Positions 1-6,223 of a stretch of 6,888 nt of DNA are shown here, in pieces; the first letter of the stretch is position 1; every line of letters starts with the position of its first letter. The stretch is taken from contig WFRF01000044.1 in the NCBI GenBank assembly GCA_015486655.1, positions 1-6,888 of the forward strand. Reading direction: 5' to 3'. This DNA is from Caldifarciminota bacterium (lineage in GTDB: Bacteria > Hydrothermota > 32-111 > QNBC01). Under the pieces are notes generated by a model. The model saw only the letters and a program-made list of their open reading frames with translations, was not told where the DNA came from and searched no databases. Position numbers and translations under genes: made by a program.

Positions 1-163
1 ATATATTATCATAATTTGTCTTTTCCAGAAAAAAACCGTTATCTTTCAGTGTTTTAAATTCACTGTCGGAAAAGTTACCGTTTATATCAAGTTTTTTGTA
101 TGCAGATGTGCACGAGGAAAAAAAGATTATGAGAACAAAGAGAAAGCAGGCATATTTTTTCAT
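1..163 (-). CDS. Putative lipoprotein, N-terminal 54 residues (partial)
   Basis: The frame opens with ATG at 163 and stays open to the left edge, so only the N-terminus is present. It reads as a type II signal peptide: MKK start, a hydrophobic stretch (residues 5-15, YACFLFVLIIF-like), then F-S-S-C with the candidate lipidated cysteine at residue 18. Phe at -3 is not the ideal lipobox residue, but Ser at -2 and -1 are normal. What follows is polar and charged, as in a mature lipoprotein facing the periplasm. The start lies 7 bases after the stop of the preceding small gene, so it is probably the next gene of the same operon. The ribosome site is weak (GTGAG at 170-174). The visible mature part resembles no family I recognise, so the function is unknown. 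Confidence 0.72.
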   Translation of the reverse strand, partial: MKKYACFLFVLIIFFSSCTSAYKKLDINGNFSDSEFKTLKDNGFFLEKTNYDNI

Positions 164-170
164 TTTAATC

Positions 171-341
171 TCACTTTTTAAGATTTTTTAAACTATTGAT
201 TCGCTCTTCTCCCAATTTCTTTATTGCTTTTAATACTTCCTCCTTTGTTACCAGCTTCTTATCAATAAGTACATTTATCAGAGCTTCAATGCTTAGAGCA
301 TTGGCATATGCCATCTCTTCGGGTGAGGGTTTTTTATTCAT
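171..341 (-). CDS. Small helical protein of unknown function (56 aa)
   Basis: Short conserved-looking gene. I chose ATG at 341 because GGAGG (347-351) stands 5 bases before it; ATGs in the same frame at 353 and 359 would give up to 62 residues but lack such a site. The protein is charged and predicted all-helical: after MNKKPSPEEMAYANALS come two amphipathic helices split by a turn at KKLVTKEEV, with a Lys-rich end. The pattern 'ALINVLIDKKLVTKEEVLKAIKKL' (split here only for reading) resembles the short 'ALxxLLxxKGxIxxEEFxxxxxxL' helical hairpins seen in many small bacterial proteins, which do not point to one function. Its start overlaps the end of the upstream dehydrogenase gene by 8 bases, which suggests coupled translation. 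No signal peptide, membrane segment or cysteine is present. Function unknown. Confidence 0.62.
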   Translation of the reverse strand: MNKKPSPEEMAYANALSIEALINVLIDKKLVTKEEVLKAIKKLGEERINSLKNLKK

Positions 342-1302
342 TGTTTCCTCCATCGTCATTTACAATATTTTCGCAATGTTTGCTCGATAATACTTTAATA
401 ATATTATCCGCCGCCATTTCAGCCATTTTTTCCCTTGTTTCGAACGAAGCGCTGCCGATATGAGGTGTCAAAATAATATTTTCAAAATCGAGTAACTCAT
501 CGGATACTTTGGGCTCAAATTCAAAAACGTCAAGGGCACATCCGGCTATGCGGTTTTCTTTCAGAGCTTCTATCAGTGCATGCTCGTTTATCGTTGCTCC
601 TCTTGATGTGTTTACTATTATAACATTAGATCTCATAATTTCAAATTCCTTTTTATCAATCATATGGTATGTTTCATCAGTTAGGGGGGTATTAATCGAA
701 ATAAAATCGGACAAACGCAATATGCTATCCATGTCGCTGTAAATTGCTCCGGTTTGTTTTTCAAAGTCGATATTTCTACTTCTCTTATAGTACAGGATTT
801 TCATGCTAAAACCGGTTGCTCTTCTTGCAATTGCCTGACCTATTTTTCCTGCTCCTATTATACCCAACGTTTTCCCGTAAACATCATACCCAAGAAACAA
901 GTCCGGCTCCCATCCATGGTACTTTCCTTTGCGCAAAAATGCCTGACTTGAGCAGACTTTTCGTGCCGCTGCAAGCATTATTGCAAAAGCAAGATCCGCA
1001 GTTGTTTCTGTCAAAACTCCGGGGGTGTTACAAACTTTTACTCCTAATTCGGAAGCCGCTTTAATGTCTATGTTATCATATCCTACGGCATAATTTGATA
1101 TAACTTTCAAATTCTTGCACTGTTTAATCAAATCGGAGGGGAATTTGTCTCTTAATAGAGATAAAATTGCATCAGCCTCCACAATATATTTTAATTTCTT
1201 GGTTTCAGGTATATTATCATCAAAAATAATCAAATCGTCGGTGTAATTTTTTAATAAATCCAATCCGGTTTTTGGTATTTTGTCACTTGTTACAACAATC
1301 AT
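334..1302 (-). CDS. D-2-hydroxyacid dehydrogenase (D-glycerate dehydrogenase / glyoxylate reductase type)
   Basis: Cytosolic NAD(P)-dependent oxidoreductase of the D-isomer 2-hydroxyacid dehydrogenase family, full length at 322 residues. The catalytic domain is split around the cofactor domain. The Rossmann motif is GAGKIG (150-155). The usual active-site residues are present: Arg234 (NTSRG), Glu263 (DVFEFEP) and His281 (TPHIGSAS), plus the substrate-loop motif N-Y-A-V-G-Y-D-N at 70-77. The closest match from memory is the GyaR/GhrB/GRHPR branch, which interconverts glyoxylate and glycolate or hydroxypyruvate and D-glycerate; exact substrate is inferred. After the second strand (ILYYKRSRN, 169-177) there is no Asp but Arg174 and Arg176, which hints at NADPH use. 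A good site, GAGG (1308-1311), stands 5 bases before the ATG. It begins 2 bases after the DUF2279 gene and overlaps the 56-aa gene by 8 bases. Confidence 0.93.
   Translation of the reverse strand: MIVVTSDKIPKTGLDLLKNYTDDLIIFDDNIPETKKLKYIVEADAILSLLRDKFPSDLIKQCKNLKVISNYAVGYDNIDIKAASELGVKVCNTPGVLTETTADLAFAIMLAAARKVCSSQAFLRKGKYHGWEPDLFLGYDVYGKTLGIIGAGKIGQAIARRATGFSMKILYYKRSRNIDFEKQTGAIYSDMDSILRLSDFISINTPLTDETYHMIDKKEFEIMRSNVIIVNTSRGATINEHALIEALKENRIAGCALDVFEFEPKVSDELLDFENIILTPHIGSASFETREKMAEMAADNIIKVLSSKHCENIVNDDGGNNE
347..351 (-). promoter_or_regulatory. Shine-Dalgarno site that sets the start of the 56-aa gene
   Basis: On the minus strand this reads GGAGG, followed by AAACA and then ATG at 341. 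It lies inside the last codons of the dehydrogenase gene. The upstream ATGs at 353 and 359 overlap or precede it, so it supports the shorter protein. Confidence 0.7.
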
Positions 1303-1304
1303 GG

Positions 1305-1724
1305 TTACCTCGAGTAGACTGTAAAAATTAAAATTCCGGAAAGAACCCCCATAAAATCAAAAGTTAAATCTTTATAGCTGAAACCGGTTGAAGAATGATT
1401 TTTATCGTACAATTCTTTTAATATACCGAGAGTTAACACCGATGATCCCGATATCAAACGGGTTAAATTCCTGTTGTTATTGTCCAATTTTAACATATTA
1501 TGAATGGCAAAGTAAGAGAGACCGGTAAGGCTTGCACTGTAATAAAAGTGATGAAGTTTATCTATGCCTAACCATTTGTCCTTAACCCCGTAATTTGATA
1601 GCTTTATTTTCGATGTATCGGACGTAGTTTCAATATTTGATTGTTTATCCGTTTTCTTACCGGGAGATGCGGATAAAAGGTTAAAAATGAATGTAATTGC
1701 TAAAATAAAGAGTAATTTTTTCAT
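1305..1724 (-). CDS. DUF2279/YfiM-like exported protein
   Basis: A 139-residue protein if it starts at ATG 1724. That start is chosen because it gives a clean signal sequence (MKKLLFILAITFIFNLLSAS) and forms an ATGA overlap with the HD gene stop; the open frame reaches back to 1766 but the 14 extra residues are polar and lie inside the HD gene. After a Lys/Ser/Thr-rich linker come the hallmarks of the DUF2279 (YfiM) family: DKLHHF (55-60), a hydrophobic helix, GILKELYD (100-107), then Y-K-D-L-T-F-D-F-M-G (117-126) and a final hydrophobic helix. E. coli YfiM is a small predicted lipoprotein of unknown role; here no lipobox cysteine is seen, so it is probably anchored by its hydrophobic helices or periplasmic. 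The acidic and His motifs may bind a metal or a lipid, which is speculation. Family call fairly secure, function unknown. Confidence 0.8.
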   Translation of the reverse strand: MKKLLFILAITFIFNLLSASPGKKTDKQSNIETTSDTSKIKLSNYGVKDKWLGIDKLHHFYYSASLTGLSYFAIHNMLKLDNNNRNLTRLISGSSVLTLGILKELYDKNHSSTGFSYKDLTFDFMGVLSGILIFTVYSR

Positions 1725-2263
1725 AATCCGAGATCTTCCGAAATGTTTTTCATGCTGTTCAGACAAATTTCAATGAATTGATCAAGCGAAATCCCCAATT
1801 CTTCACATTTCTTTATTTGCTCTCTGTTTGCACCTGCAGCAAAACGTTTTTCTTTAAAACGGTTCCGTATGAATTTAGTGTCTACATTTTTGATCTTTCT
1901 GGAAGGATGCATAAGAACAGAGGCAACAATTAAACCTGTAAGCGGGTCACAACTGTAGAGAGCTTTATCCATAAGTGATTCTCGGGGTATATTACCGGGA
2001 TGAGCTTCTATTGCATGTAATATATCCTCGTCAACGGAGCCCTTGAATTCGTTTACTGTGAGCTTTCCGTGAATCTTAAGGTTGTCTTTTGTTTCCAAAT
2101 AATCGTAATCATGCAAGAGTCCCGCAAGGCCCCATTTTTCGGGATCTTCTTTGAAGTGCATTGCAAGACCTCTCATACAAGCTTCAACGGCAAGCATATG
2201 TTTCAAAAGATTTTTATTTCCGCTGTACTTCTTCTCAAGCAGATTAAATATTTTATCTCTCAT
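1721..2263 (-). CDS. HD-domain metal-dependent phosphohydrolase
   Basis: Cytosolic 180-residue protein of the HD superfamily, whose members hydrolyse phosphoester bonds using one or two bound metals. Candidate metal residues are His22 (LLKHMLAVE), the His51-Asp52 pair in GLLHDYDY, His65, His88 (AIEAHPG) and Asp106 (CDPLTG). This layout resembles the single-domain HDIG-type proteins related to nucleotide phosphohydrolases; it lacks the GYP signature and has no sensor domain. The substrate cannot be read from the sequence. AGGAG (2270-2274) stands 6 bases before ATG 2263. The gene start overlaps the end of the rhomboid gene by 11 bases, and its stop shares ATGA with the next start, so it is translated in step with both neighbours. 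Confidence 0.88.
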   Translation of the reverse strand: MRDKIFNLLEKKYSGNKNLLKHMLAVEACMRGLAMHFKEDPEKWGLAGLLHDYDYLETKDNLKIHGKLTVNEFKGSVDEDILHAIEAHPGNIPRESLMDKALYSCDPLTGLIVASVLMHPSRKIKNVDTKFIRNRFKEKRFAAGANREQIKKCEELGISLDQFIEICLNSMKNISEDLGL

Positions 2264-3698
2264 CGAATGCTCCTGTTCTTTTTAATTTATTAATGGCATT
2301 TATGTATTCAATTGAATCAGGGAATCTATCCTTTAAAATATTTAAAAAATTCTTGGCTTCGGTAAATCGTTCAATTTCCCCGTATCCTATTACGACTTTG
2401 AATAGAGCCATTCGGGATAAAATCTTGTTGTTTTTATCTATTATTATCTTGTAAATATCAATTGCATCCAAAAATCTCTCGTTTTTATACAGATAGTTTG
2501 CTATGGAATAGAGTGTTTTGGGACTAGCCGATTCAACCACATCATTGTCAATCATGTTTGCATATATGTGTTTAATCATGTTGTCGTTTGAAGATGCCAA
2601 TTCAATGAGCTTTTCATAGTATGGTATAGTTTCTTCTTTTCTTCCGGTTTTTATAAGAGAATCTATGAGTAGGTTATAAGCATCTATATCCCTGCTGTTA
2701 TTGGATAAATGGTTTTTTAACTGTTCGATTGCTTTTTCATAATTTTGCTTTTCTATATATTTTAGTGCATTGGTCATCTCCGGAGAAAACTTTACTTTCT
2801 CTCTGTCTTTCTCGATATTCGGTTCTAAAACTTCCTTTTCAAGACCGGTAAACCGAATTAACAAACCTGCCACCACACCGAAAAGAAAACCTCCGATATG
2901 AGCCCAGTAAGCCACACCTCCGTTGGCATGGGCACTCATTGATGCCCCGAACACCTGTTCGAGAAACCATAGAGGTAGAGCAACATATGCAGGAATATTT
3001 ATTGTCCCCCAAATGGGGTAAAATATAAGAAGAATAAAGTAAAAATATCGTATGCGTGTTTTAAAATGCCTGATCATAAAAGCACCCATTATCACGCTTA
3101 TTGCACCGGAAGCCCCAATTAAAGGAATTCCCTTATTTGCAGACATTCCCGCATATATTAAAGTAGAGAAGATTCCTCCTACCAAATACAAAATAAGAAA
3201 GACGGGACGCCCCCAATCGTCTTCAATATTTAAACCCACAAGCCATAAAAACAGCATATTAAAAAAGAGGTGCAGGAAGGAGACATGGATAAACATGGAT
3301 GTAATAAGTGTTATTATACTCAGATGAGAGGGAGTGGCACCCCATTTATTATAGAAAAAATGTTCTTTTAGAGCGTTATATTGGGAATAATACTTTTCCC
3401 AAAGTTTATATGTTTTTGATTCTCGGTTAAATGTAGTATCATGGGCTATTTTATCAAGAGTTTTTTCTCTGAACATTAAAAGATTTTTATCAAAATAATC
3501 CGGAGATTTGTTTTCTATGATTAATTGAATGGTAGTCCTGTTCAATTTTGTAGCTACAAGATTAATTTTATGCATCTGATGATTAACAATATTGGAGGTA
3601 AATATAAAAATTATCGTATTTAGTAAAATTAAAGCAATTGTAACGTAAGGTAATCTCTTGAATTCGAAATCCTCATTGAAAATCGGTATGAAAAACAT
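2253..3698 (-). CDS. Rhomboid-family intramembrane serine protease with C-terminal TPR domain
   Basis: A 481-residue inner-membrane protein. The N-terminus (IPIFNEDFEFKRLPYVTIAL) is typical of bacterial rhomboids. A first membrane helix (about 18-34) is followed by an unusually long polar loop (36-120), then the helices of the rhomboid core. The catalytic parts are intact: H-L-F-F-N (143-147), the nucleophile Ser197 in G-A-S-G (195-198) and the base His267 in A-H-I-G-G (266-270), so it should be an active intramembrane protease. From about 305 to 470 the sequence is soluble and helical with TPR-like units (about 307-338, 340-368, 393-422, 426-460), probably a protein-binding tail on the cytoplasmic side. 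Substrates are unknown. The ribosome site is weak and the start lies 6 bases after the M24 gene stop, so reinitiation is likely. Confidence 0.92.
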   Translation of the reverse strand: MFFIPIFNEDFEFKRLPYVTIALILLNTIIFIFTSNIVNHQMHKINLVATKLNRTTIQLIIENKSPDYFDKNLLMFREKTLDKIAHDTTFNRESKTYKLWEKYYSQYNALKEHFFYNKWGATPSHLSIITLITSMFIHVSFLHLFFNMLFLWLVGLNIEDDWGRPVFLILYLVGGIFSTLIYAGMSANKGIPLIGASGAISVIMGAFMIRHFKTRIRYFYFILLIFYPIWGTINIPAYVALPLWFLEQVFGASMSAHANGGVAYWAHIGGFLFGVVAGLLIRFTGLEKEVLEPNIEKDREKVKFSPEMTNALKYIEKQNYEKAIEQLKNHLSNNSRDIDAYNLLIDSLIKTGRKEETIPYYEKLIELASSNDNMIKHIYANMIDNDVVESASPKTLYSIANYLYKNERFLDAIDIYKIIIDKNNKILSRMALFKVVIGYGEIERFTEAKNFLNILKDRFPDSIEYINAINKLKRTGAFDER

Positions 3699-3704
3699 CA
3701 GAAA

Positions 3705-4778
3705 TTAAACCCCGAAATGATATCGTGTGTTTGTCAGTAAAATAGAGTCCTTCAATTTATTCATGTACACTATATCAGTTACCTGCAATCTCCCGAAGTT
3801 GGAAAGAAAAATTGATGGAGATATCTTAATTGTCATATATTCCTTTATCATCATATGATTGTCCAATGTTGCCGGTATGTCTCTGTCGTTAATTAAAACA
3901 ATTGATACGGGAGAAAAATATACATTTTTATTCAATTTAAGTTTTGTGATATTATCGAGATAAAATTGGGCAACCTCATTTAAGCGTACACCCGGTTGAA
4001 TAAATTCGTATAATTCTTCTCGCAAATTTATGAGATGATTAAAGATGGATTGAATTTTAGCAGTAAGATTCCCCTTTACGAAATTCTGTGGAAGACTTAC
4101 CCCTTGCCCTCTGAACATAGCCCCGGCTGAAAAGAAGATGTTTTTGTTTTCCTTATACGTGTCGTTTCCCGGTGTGGGGTGCAAACTTAAACTGTTTTTG
4201 TAAAAAACGACTTTAGAGGGAATGATTCTTCTCTCGCAGCCGTTTTTGTATAAATTATAGTCAAGAATATTGCGTGCCTCGATTTCCATCATCCCGGGTT
4301 TAATATCCTTTACTGTTTCCTGTATGCTCTTTTCCGTTATTTGTATGGCTCTTTTCAAATATTGAACTTCGTCTTCACTTTTAATTGCGGCATTTTTAAG
4401 TATGATGTCATCAACCCTTTCTGTTTTTACACCGTAAATGGAATCAATTATGTGCGAGGGGGAGTAAATTTTTTCGATTTTATCATTTTCAATGAGTGTT
4501 CTAATTGTAAAAGGGAAAAAGTAATACTCATTGAATATTTCTTCCTGTTTTACGGTTACGAATTTGCAAAAAGAGGGTGTAAATTTCTTTAATTGTTCTT
4601 TTTCATAGGGAGTACAGAGAAGATAGACCTTTTTTCGAGTAATAAGAAGGGCTAAATTAAATTCGAAGATATTGAAGGAGGTTTTCAATCCGAGAAGGTA
4701 TCCGATTTCATCGGACGAAAGGAGAACGTATCCTTCATTTTCTTTTAACCCTTTTTGTATTTCTTGTAGAAGTTCCAT
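3705..4778 (-). CDS. M24-fold (Xaa-Pro peptidase/creatinase-like) protein, probably catalytically dead
   Basis: A 357-residue protein with the two-part layout of Xaa-Pro peptidases: a creatinase-type N-terminal domain (1-125; SSDEIGYLLGL resembles the usual 'N..YltGf') and a pita-bread M24 domain from about 130 (KSEDEVQYLKRAIQITEKSI, then P-G-M-M-E-I-E-A). The conserved frame of the family can be followed, but the five metal ligands appear replaced: Asp to Ser217 (FSAGAMFRG), Asp to Ser228, His to about Ser292, Glu to Ser320 (KISPS for TIEPG) and Glu to Thr334 (VTD for IED). His200 may match the conserved substrate-site His. With no ligands it cannot bind the usual metal pair, so a peptidase role is unlikely; a peptide- or protein-binding role is inferred, as with the M24-like domain of the histone chaperone Spt16. 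AGGAG (4785-4789) stands 6 bases before ATG 4778. The start lies 44 bases inside ispG. No signal peptide, so cytosolic. Confidence 0.85.
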   Translation of the reverse strand: MELLQEIQKGLKENEGYVLLSSDEIGYLLGLKTSFNIFEFNLALLITRKKVYLLCTPYEKEQLKKFTPSFCKFVTVKQEEIFNEYYFFPFTIRTLIENDKIEKIYSPSHIIDSIYGVKTERVDDIILKNAAIKSEDEVQYLKRAIQITEKSIQETVKDIKPGMMEIEARNILDYNLYKNGCERRIIPSKVVFYKNSLSLHPTPGNDTYKENKNIFFSAGAMFRGQGVSLPQNFVKGNLTAKIQSIFNHLINLREELYEFIQPGVRLNEVAQFYLDNITKLKLNKNVYFSPVSIVLINDRDIPATLDNHMMIKEYMTIKISPSIFLSNFGRLQVTDIVYMNKLKDSILLTNTRYHFGV

Positions 4779-5844
4779 TTTTATCTCCTGTTAATAATGT
4801 ATTTAGTTCTTCCAAAAAACTGTCTCTTATTTTCGAATAACTTACTCTTTTGACAATTTTCCCTTTTTTAAAGATTATACCATCCATATGGTCCATTGCT
4901 ATTCCTATATCAGCATGTTTTGCCTCTCCCGGACCATTTACTATGCACCCCATAACGGCAATTGTAATCGGTTGCTCAATGTCCTTTGTCATTTCCTTTA
5001 CAGAGGCTATCAGGTTTTCAAGATTTATCTCGGTTCTGCCACAGGTGGGGCAGGATATTATCTTTACCCCTTTAGCGGATTGTACACAATTTTTAAGTAT
5101 TTCTTTTGCAACATTAATTTCATCCGCCACATTACCGGTTATGGATACTCTCAGCGTATCCCCAATGCCGTTAAGCAATAAATAACCGAGCCCTATCGAT
5201 GATCTGATAGTGCTTTCAAACAGAGGACCTGCTTCAGTGATCCCGATATGGAGAGGATAATCGGTCTTTTTGGCGATGCTCCTGTTTGCTTTAATTGTTG
5301 TTACTATATCTGAAGATTTCAGAGACAGGACGAGTTTCGTAAAATCGTTGTCTTCAAAAAACTTCACGAAATCAAGCATGTTTTCGACCATTGCTTTGGG
5401 TGTCGGTCCTCCGTATTTGTTTTCATATTCGAGTTTGAGTGATCCGCTGTTTATGCCTATTCTGATTGGGACATCGTATTCTTTGGCAACGCGGATTATT
5501 TCCTTTACTTTTTCGTCGCTTCCTATGTTACCCGGATTAATTCTTACTTTATCCGCCCCCATTTTTATACTTTCAATAGCCAGTTTATAATCGAAATGAA
5601 TATCTGCCACGAGGGGGATGGAAAAAGATTGTTTGATTTTCGGAATAAAAGACAATGCATTCTTATCGGGAACAGCAATTCTCACTATATCACAACCTGC
5701 ATTTTCCAACAGTTTAATCTGCTCGAAAATACCTATTATATCCCTTTTGTTCACCATTGATTGTATGGCTACAGGATAATCACCCCCTATTATAACATTT
5801 CCTATTCGGATGCTTTTACTTTTTCGTCTTTTTCTTAATCCCAT
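4735..5844 (-). CDS. ispG: 4-hydroxy-3-methylbut-2-en-1-yl diphosphate synthase (IspG/GcpE)
   Basis: Cytosolic [4Fe-4S] enzyme of the MEP isoprenoid pathway, which reductively converts the cyclic diphosphate MEcPP into HMBPP, the substrate of IspH. The 369-residue length fits the bacterial form. N-terminal landmarks are RRKSKSIRIGNVIIGG (6-21) and AIQSM (26-30); the TIM-barrel part carries VRIAVPD (54-60), ADIHFD (80-85) and RINPGNIG (101-108). The cluster ligands are Cys265 and Cys268 (SCPTCGRTE), Cys300 (MGCIVNGPGEA) and Glu307, with the same spacing as Cys270/273/305 and Glu312 of the E. coli enzyme. ATG 5844 is the only reasonable start: a stop in frame lies 12 bases upstream. No ribosome site is present before it. 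The last ~14 residues, a Lys/Arg-rich tail, overlap the next gene by 44 bases and are probably not conserved. Confidence 0.97.
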   Translation of the reverse strand: MGLRKRRKSKSIRIGNVIIGGDYPVAIQSMVNKRDIIGIFEQIKLLENAGCDIVRIAVPDKNALSFIPKIKQSFSIPLVADIHFDYKLAIESIKMGADKVRINPGNIGSDEKVKEIIRVAKEYDVPIRIGINSGSLKLEYENKYGGPTPKAMVENMLDFVKFFEDNDFTKLVLSLKSSDIVTTIKANRSIAKKTDYPLHIGITEAGPLFESTIRSSIGLGYLLLNGIGDTLRVSITGNVADEINVAKEILKNCVQSAKGVKIISCPTCGRTEINLENLIASVKEMTKDIEQPITIAVMGCIVNGPGEAKHADIGIAMDHMDGIIFKKGKIVKRVSYSKIRDSFLEELNTLLTGDKNGTSTRNTKRVKRK

Positions 5845-5850
5845 ATATTT

Positions 5851-5879
5851 AATATATTATATAGAAAGGTATGTGTCAA
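5851..5879 (-). promoter_or_regulatory. Probable promoter of the ispG operon
   Basis: On the minus strand a perfect TTGACA (5874-5879) is followed after 17 bases by TATATT (5851-5856). Counting seven bases past the -10 puts the predicted transcript start at 5844, the A of the ispG start codon. A better-looking TATAAT (5856-5861) is only 12 bases from the -35 box, too close for a normal sigma-70 promoter unless it uses another -35. No other strong promoter was seen for the eight-gene string. Confidence 0.6.
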
Positions 5880-6078
5880 TAATTTTTTTTATTTTATTTT
5901 ATAGAAAAAGGCATACAAATTATGAAATAATATTATTTACATCAAATTAAAGTCGGTTTTTAACCCCAAGATTGACAGAGCATAATTTGTTGTTTGGTAG
6001 ACATATTTACCACTTTTATACATTGAAATTGATAGAAATATTAAATGAGAACACAGTAAATGTGATTGTTTATGACCG

Positions 6079-6135
6079 GTCATTCCGGACTTGATCCGGA
6101 ATCTCACTTTGATGCTGAACCAAGTTCAGCATGAC
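6079..6135. repeat. 57-base double-hairpin palindromic repeat (MITE-like)
   Basis: The ends are inverted copies: GTCAT (6079-6083) and ATGAC (6131-6135). Inside are two perfect hairpins of the same design, each an 8-base stem with a 5-base loop: ATTCCGGA-CTTGA-TCCGGAAT (6082-6102) and ATGCTGAA-CCAAG-TTCAGCAT (6112-6132). The 'CATTCCGGACTTGATCCGGAAT' and 'GCTGAAC.AAGTTCAGC' signatures are, from memory, typical of dispersed intergenic palindromes found in many copies in several bacterial phyla. It is GC-richer than its surroundings, which fits an inserted element. It encodes no protein; its transcript could fold on either strand. Confidence 0.8.
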
Positions 6136-6142
6136 ATTTATT

Positions 6143-6190
6143 AATTCCCCTCGGAAAGAGGGGCACTGCGGAGCAGGGGGGTGTTCTGAA
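6143..6190. repeat. Second dispersed repeat unit with CCCCTC/GAGGGG hairpin
   Basis: Directly after the first palindrome comes a 6-base stem CCCCTC (6147-6152), loop GGAAA, GAGGGG (6158-6163), then a small CTGC-GGA-GCAG stem (6166-6176) and a run of G ending in GTGTTCTGAA. This GC-rich, G-tailed unit in an AT-rich gap resembles another class of dispersed intergenic repeat known from many genomes ('TTCCCCTC...GAGGGG...GGGGTGT'). It has no U-tract behind the stem, so it is not an intrinsic terminator. Membership of a family is from memory and needs a genome comparison. Confidence 0.6.
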
Positions 6191-6195
6191 ATAAG

Positions 6196-6223
6196 TAAGA
6201 AGTGGGAACTAAGAAGTGGGAAC
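6196..6223. repeat. Exact 14-base tandem duplication
   Basis: TAAGAAGTGGGAAC occurs twice back to back (6196-6209 and 6210-6223). A decayed partial third copy, TAAGAAGT, follows at 6231-6238. The whole stretch is purine-rich on the plus strand. This looks like replication slippage next to the palindromic block, or the variable tail of the inserted element. Confidence 0.85.

Noticed and set aside
509..742. Plus-strand open frame of 77 codons inside the dehydrogenase gene
   Set aside because: It lies opposite a gene with intact catalytic motifs and shows no domain signature of its own; it is an antisense shadow.
1725..1766. N-terminal extension of the DUF2279 gene by 14 residues
   Set aside because: The extra residues are polar, lie inside the HD gene and would hide a clear MKK-type signal peptide; the ATGA overlap marks the natural start.
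4850..5185. Two plus-strand open frames of about 100 codons opposite ispG
   Set aside because: They mirror the coding strand of a secure ispG gene. Their hydrophobic, Cys-rich composition is what reversed Gly/Ala/Glu codons give.
5972..5986. TTGACA on the plus strand as a further promoter
   Set aside because: No -10-like hexamer lies at 15-19 bases; the CATAAT that follows is only 3 bases away.
6147..6180. CCCCTC/GAGGGG hairpin as an intrinsic terminator
   Set aside because: No run of T follows the stem on either strand, and both neighbouring genes start, not end, at this gap.
6079..6190. CRISPR array
   Set aside because: The repeats are self-complementary units of different type with no regular repeat-spacer pattern and no cas genes nearby.
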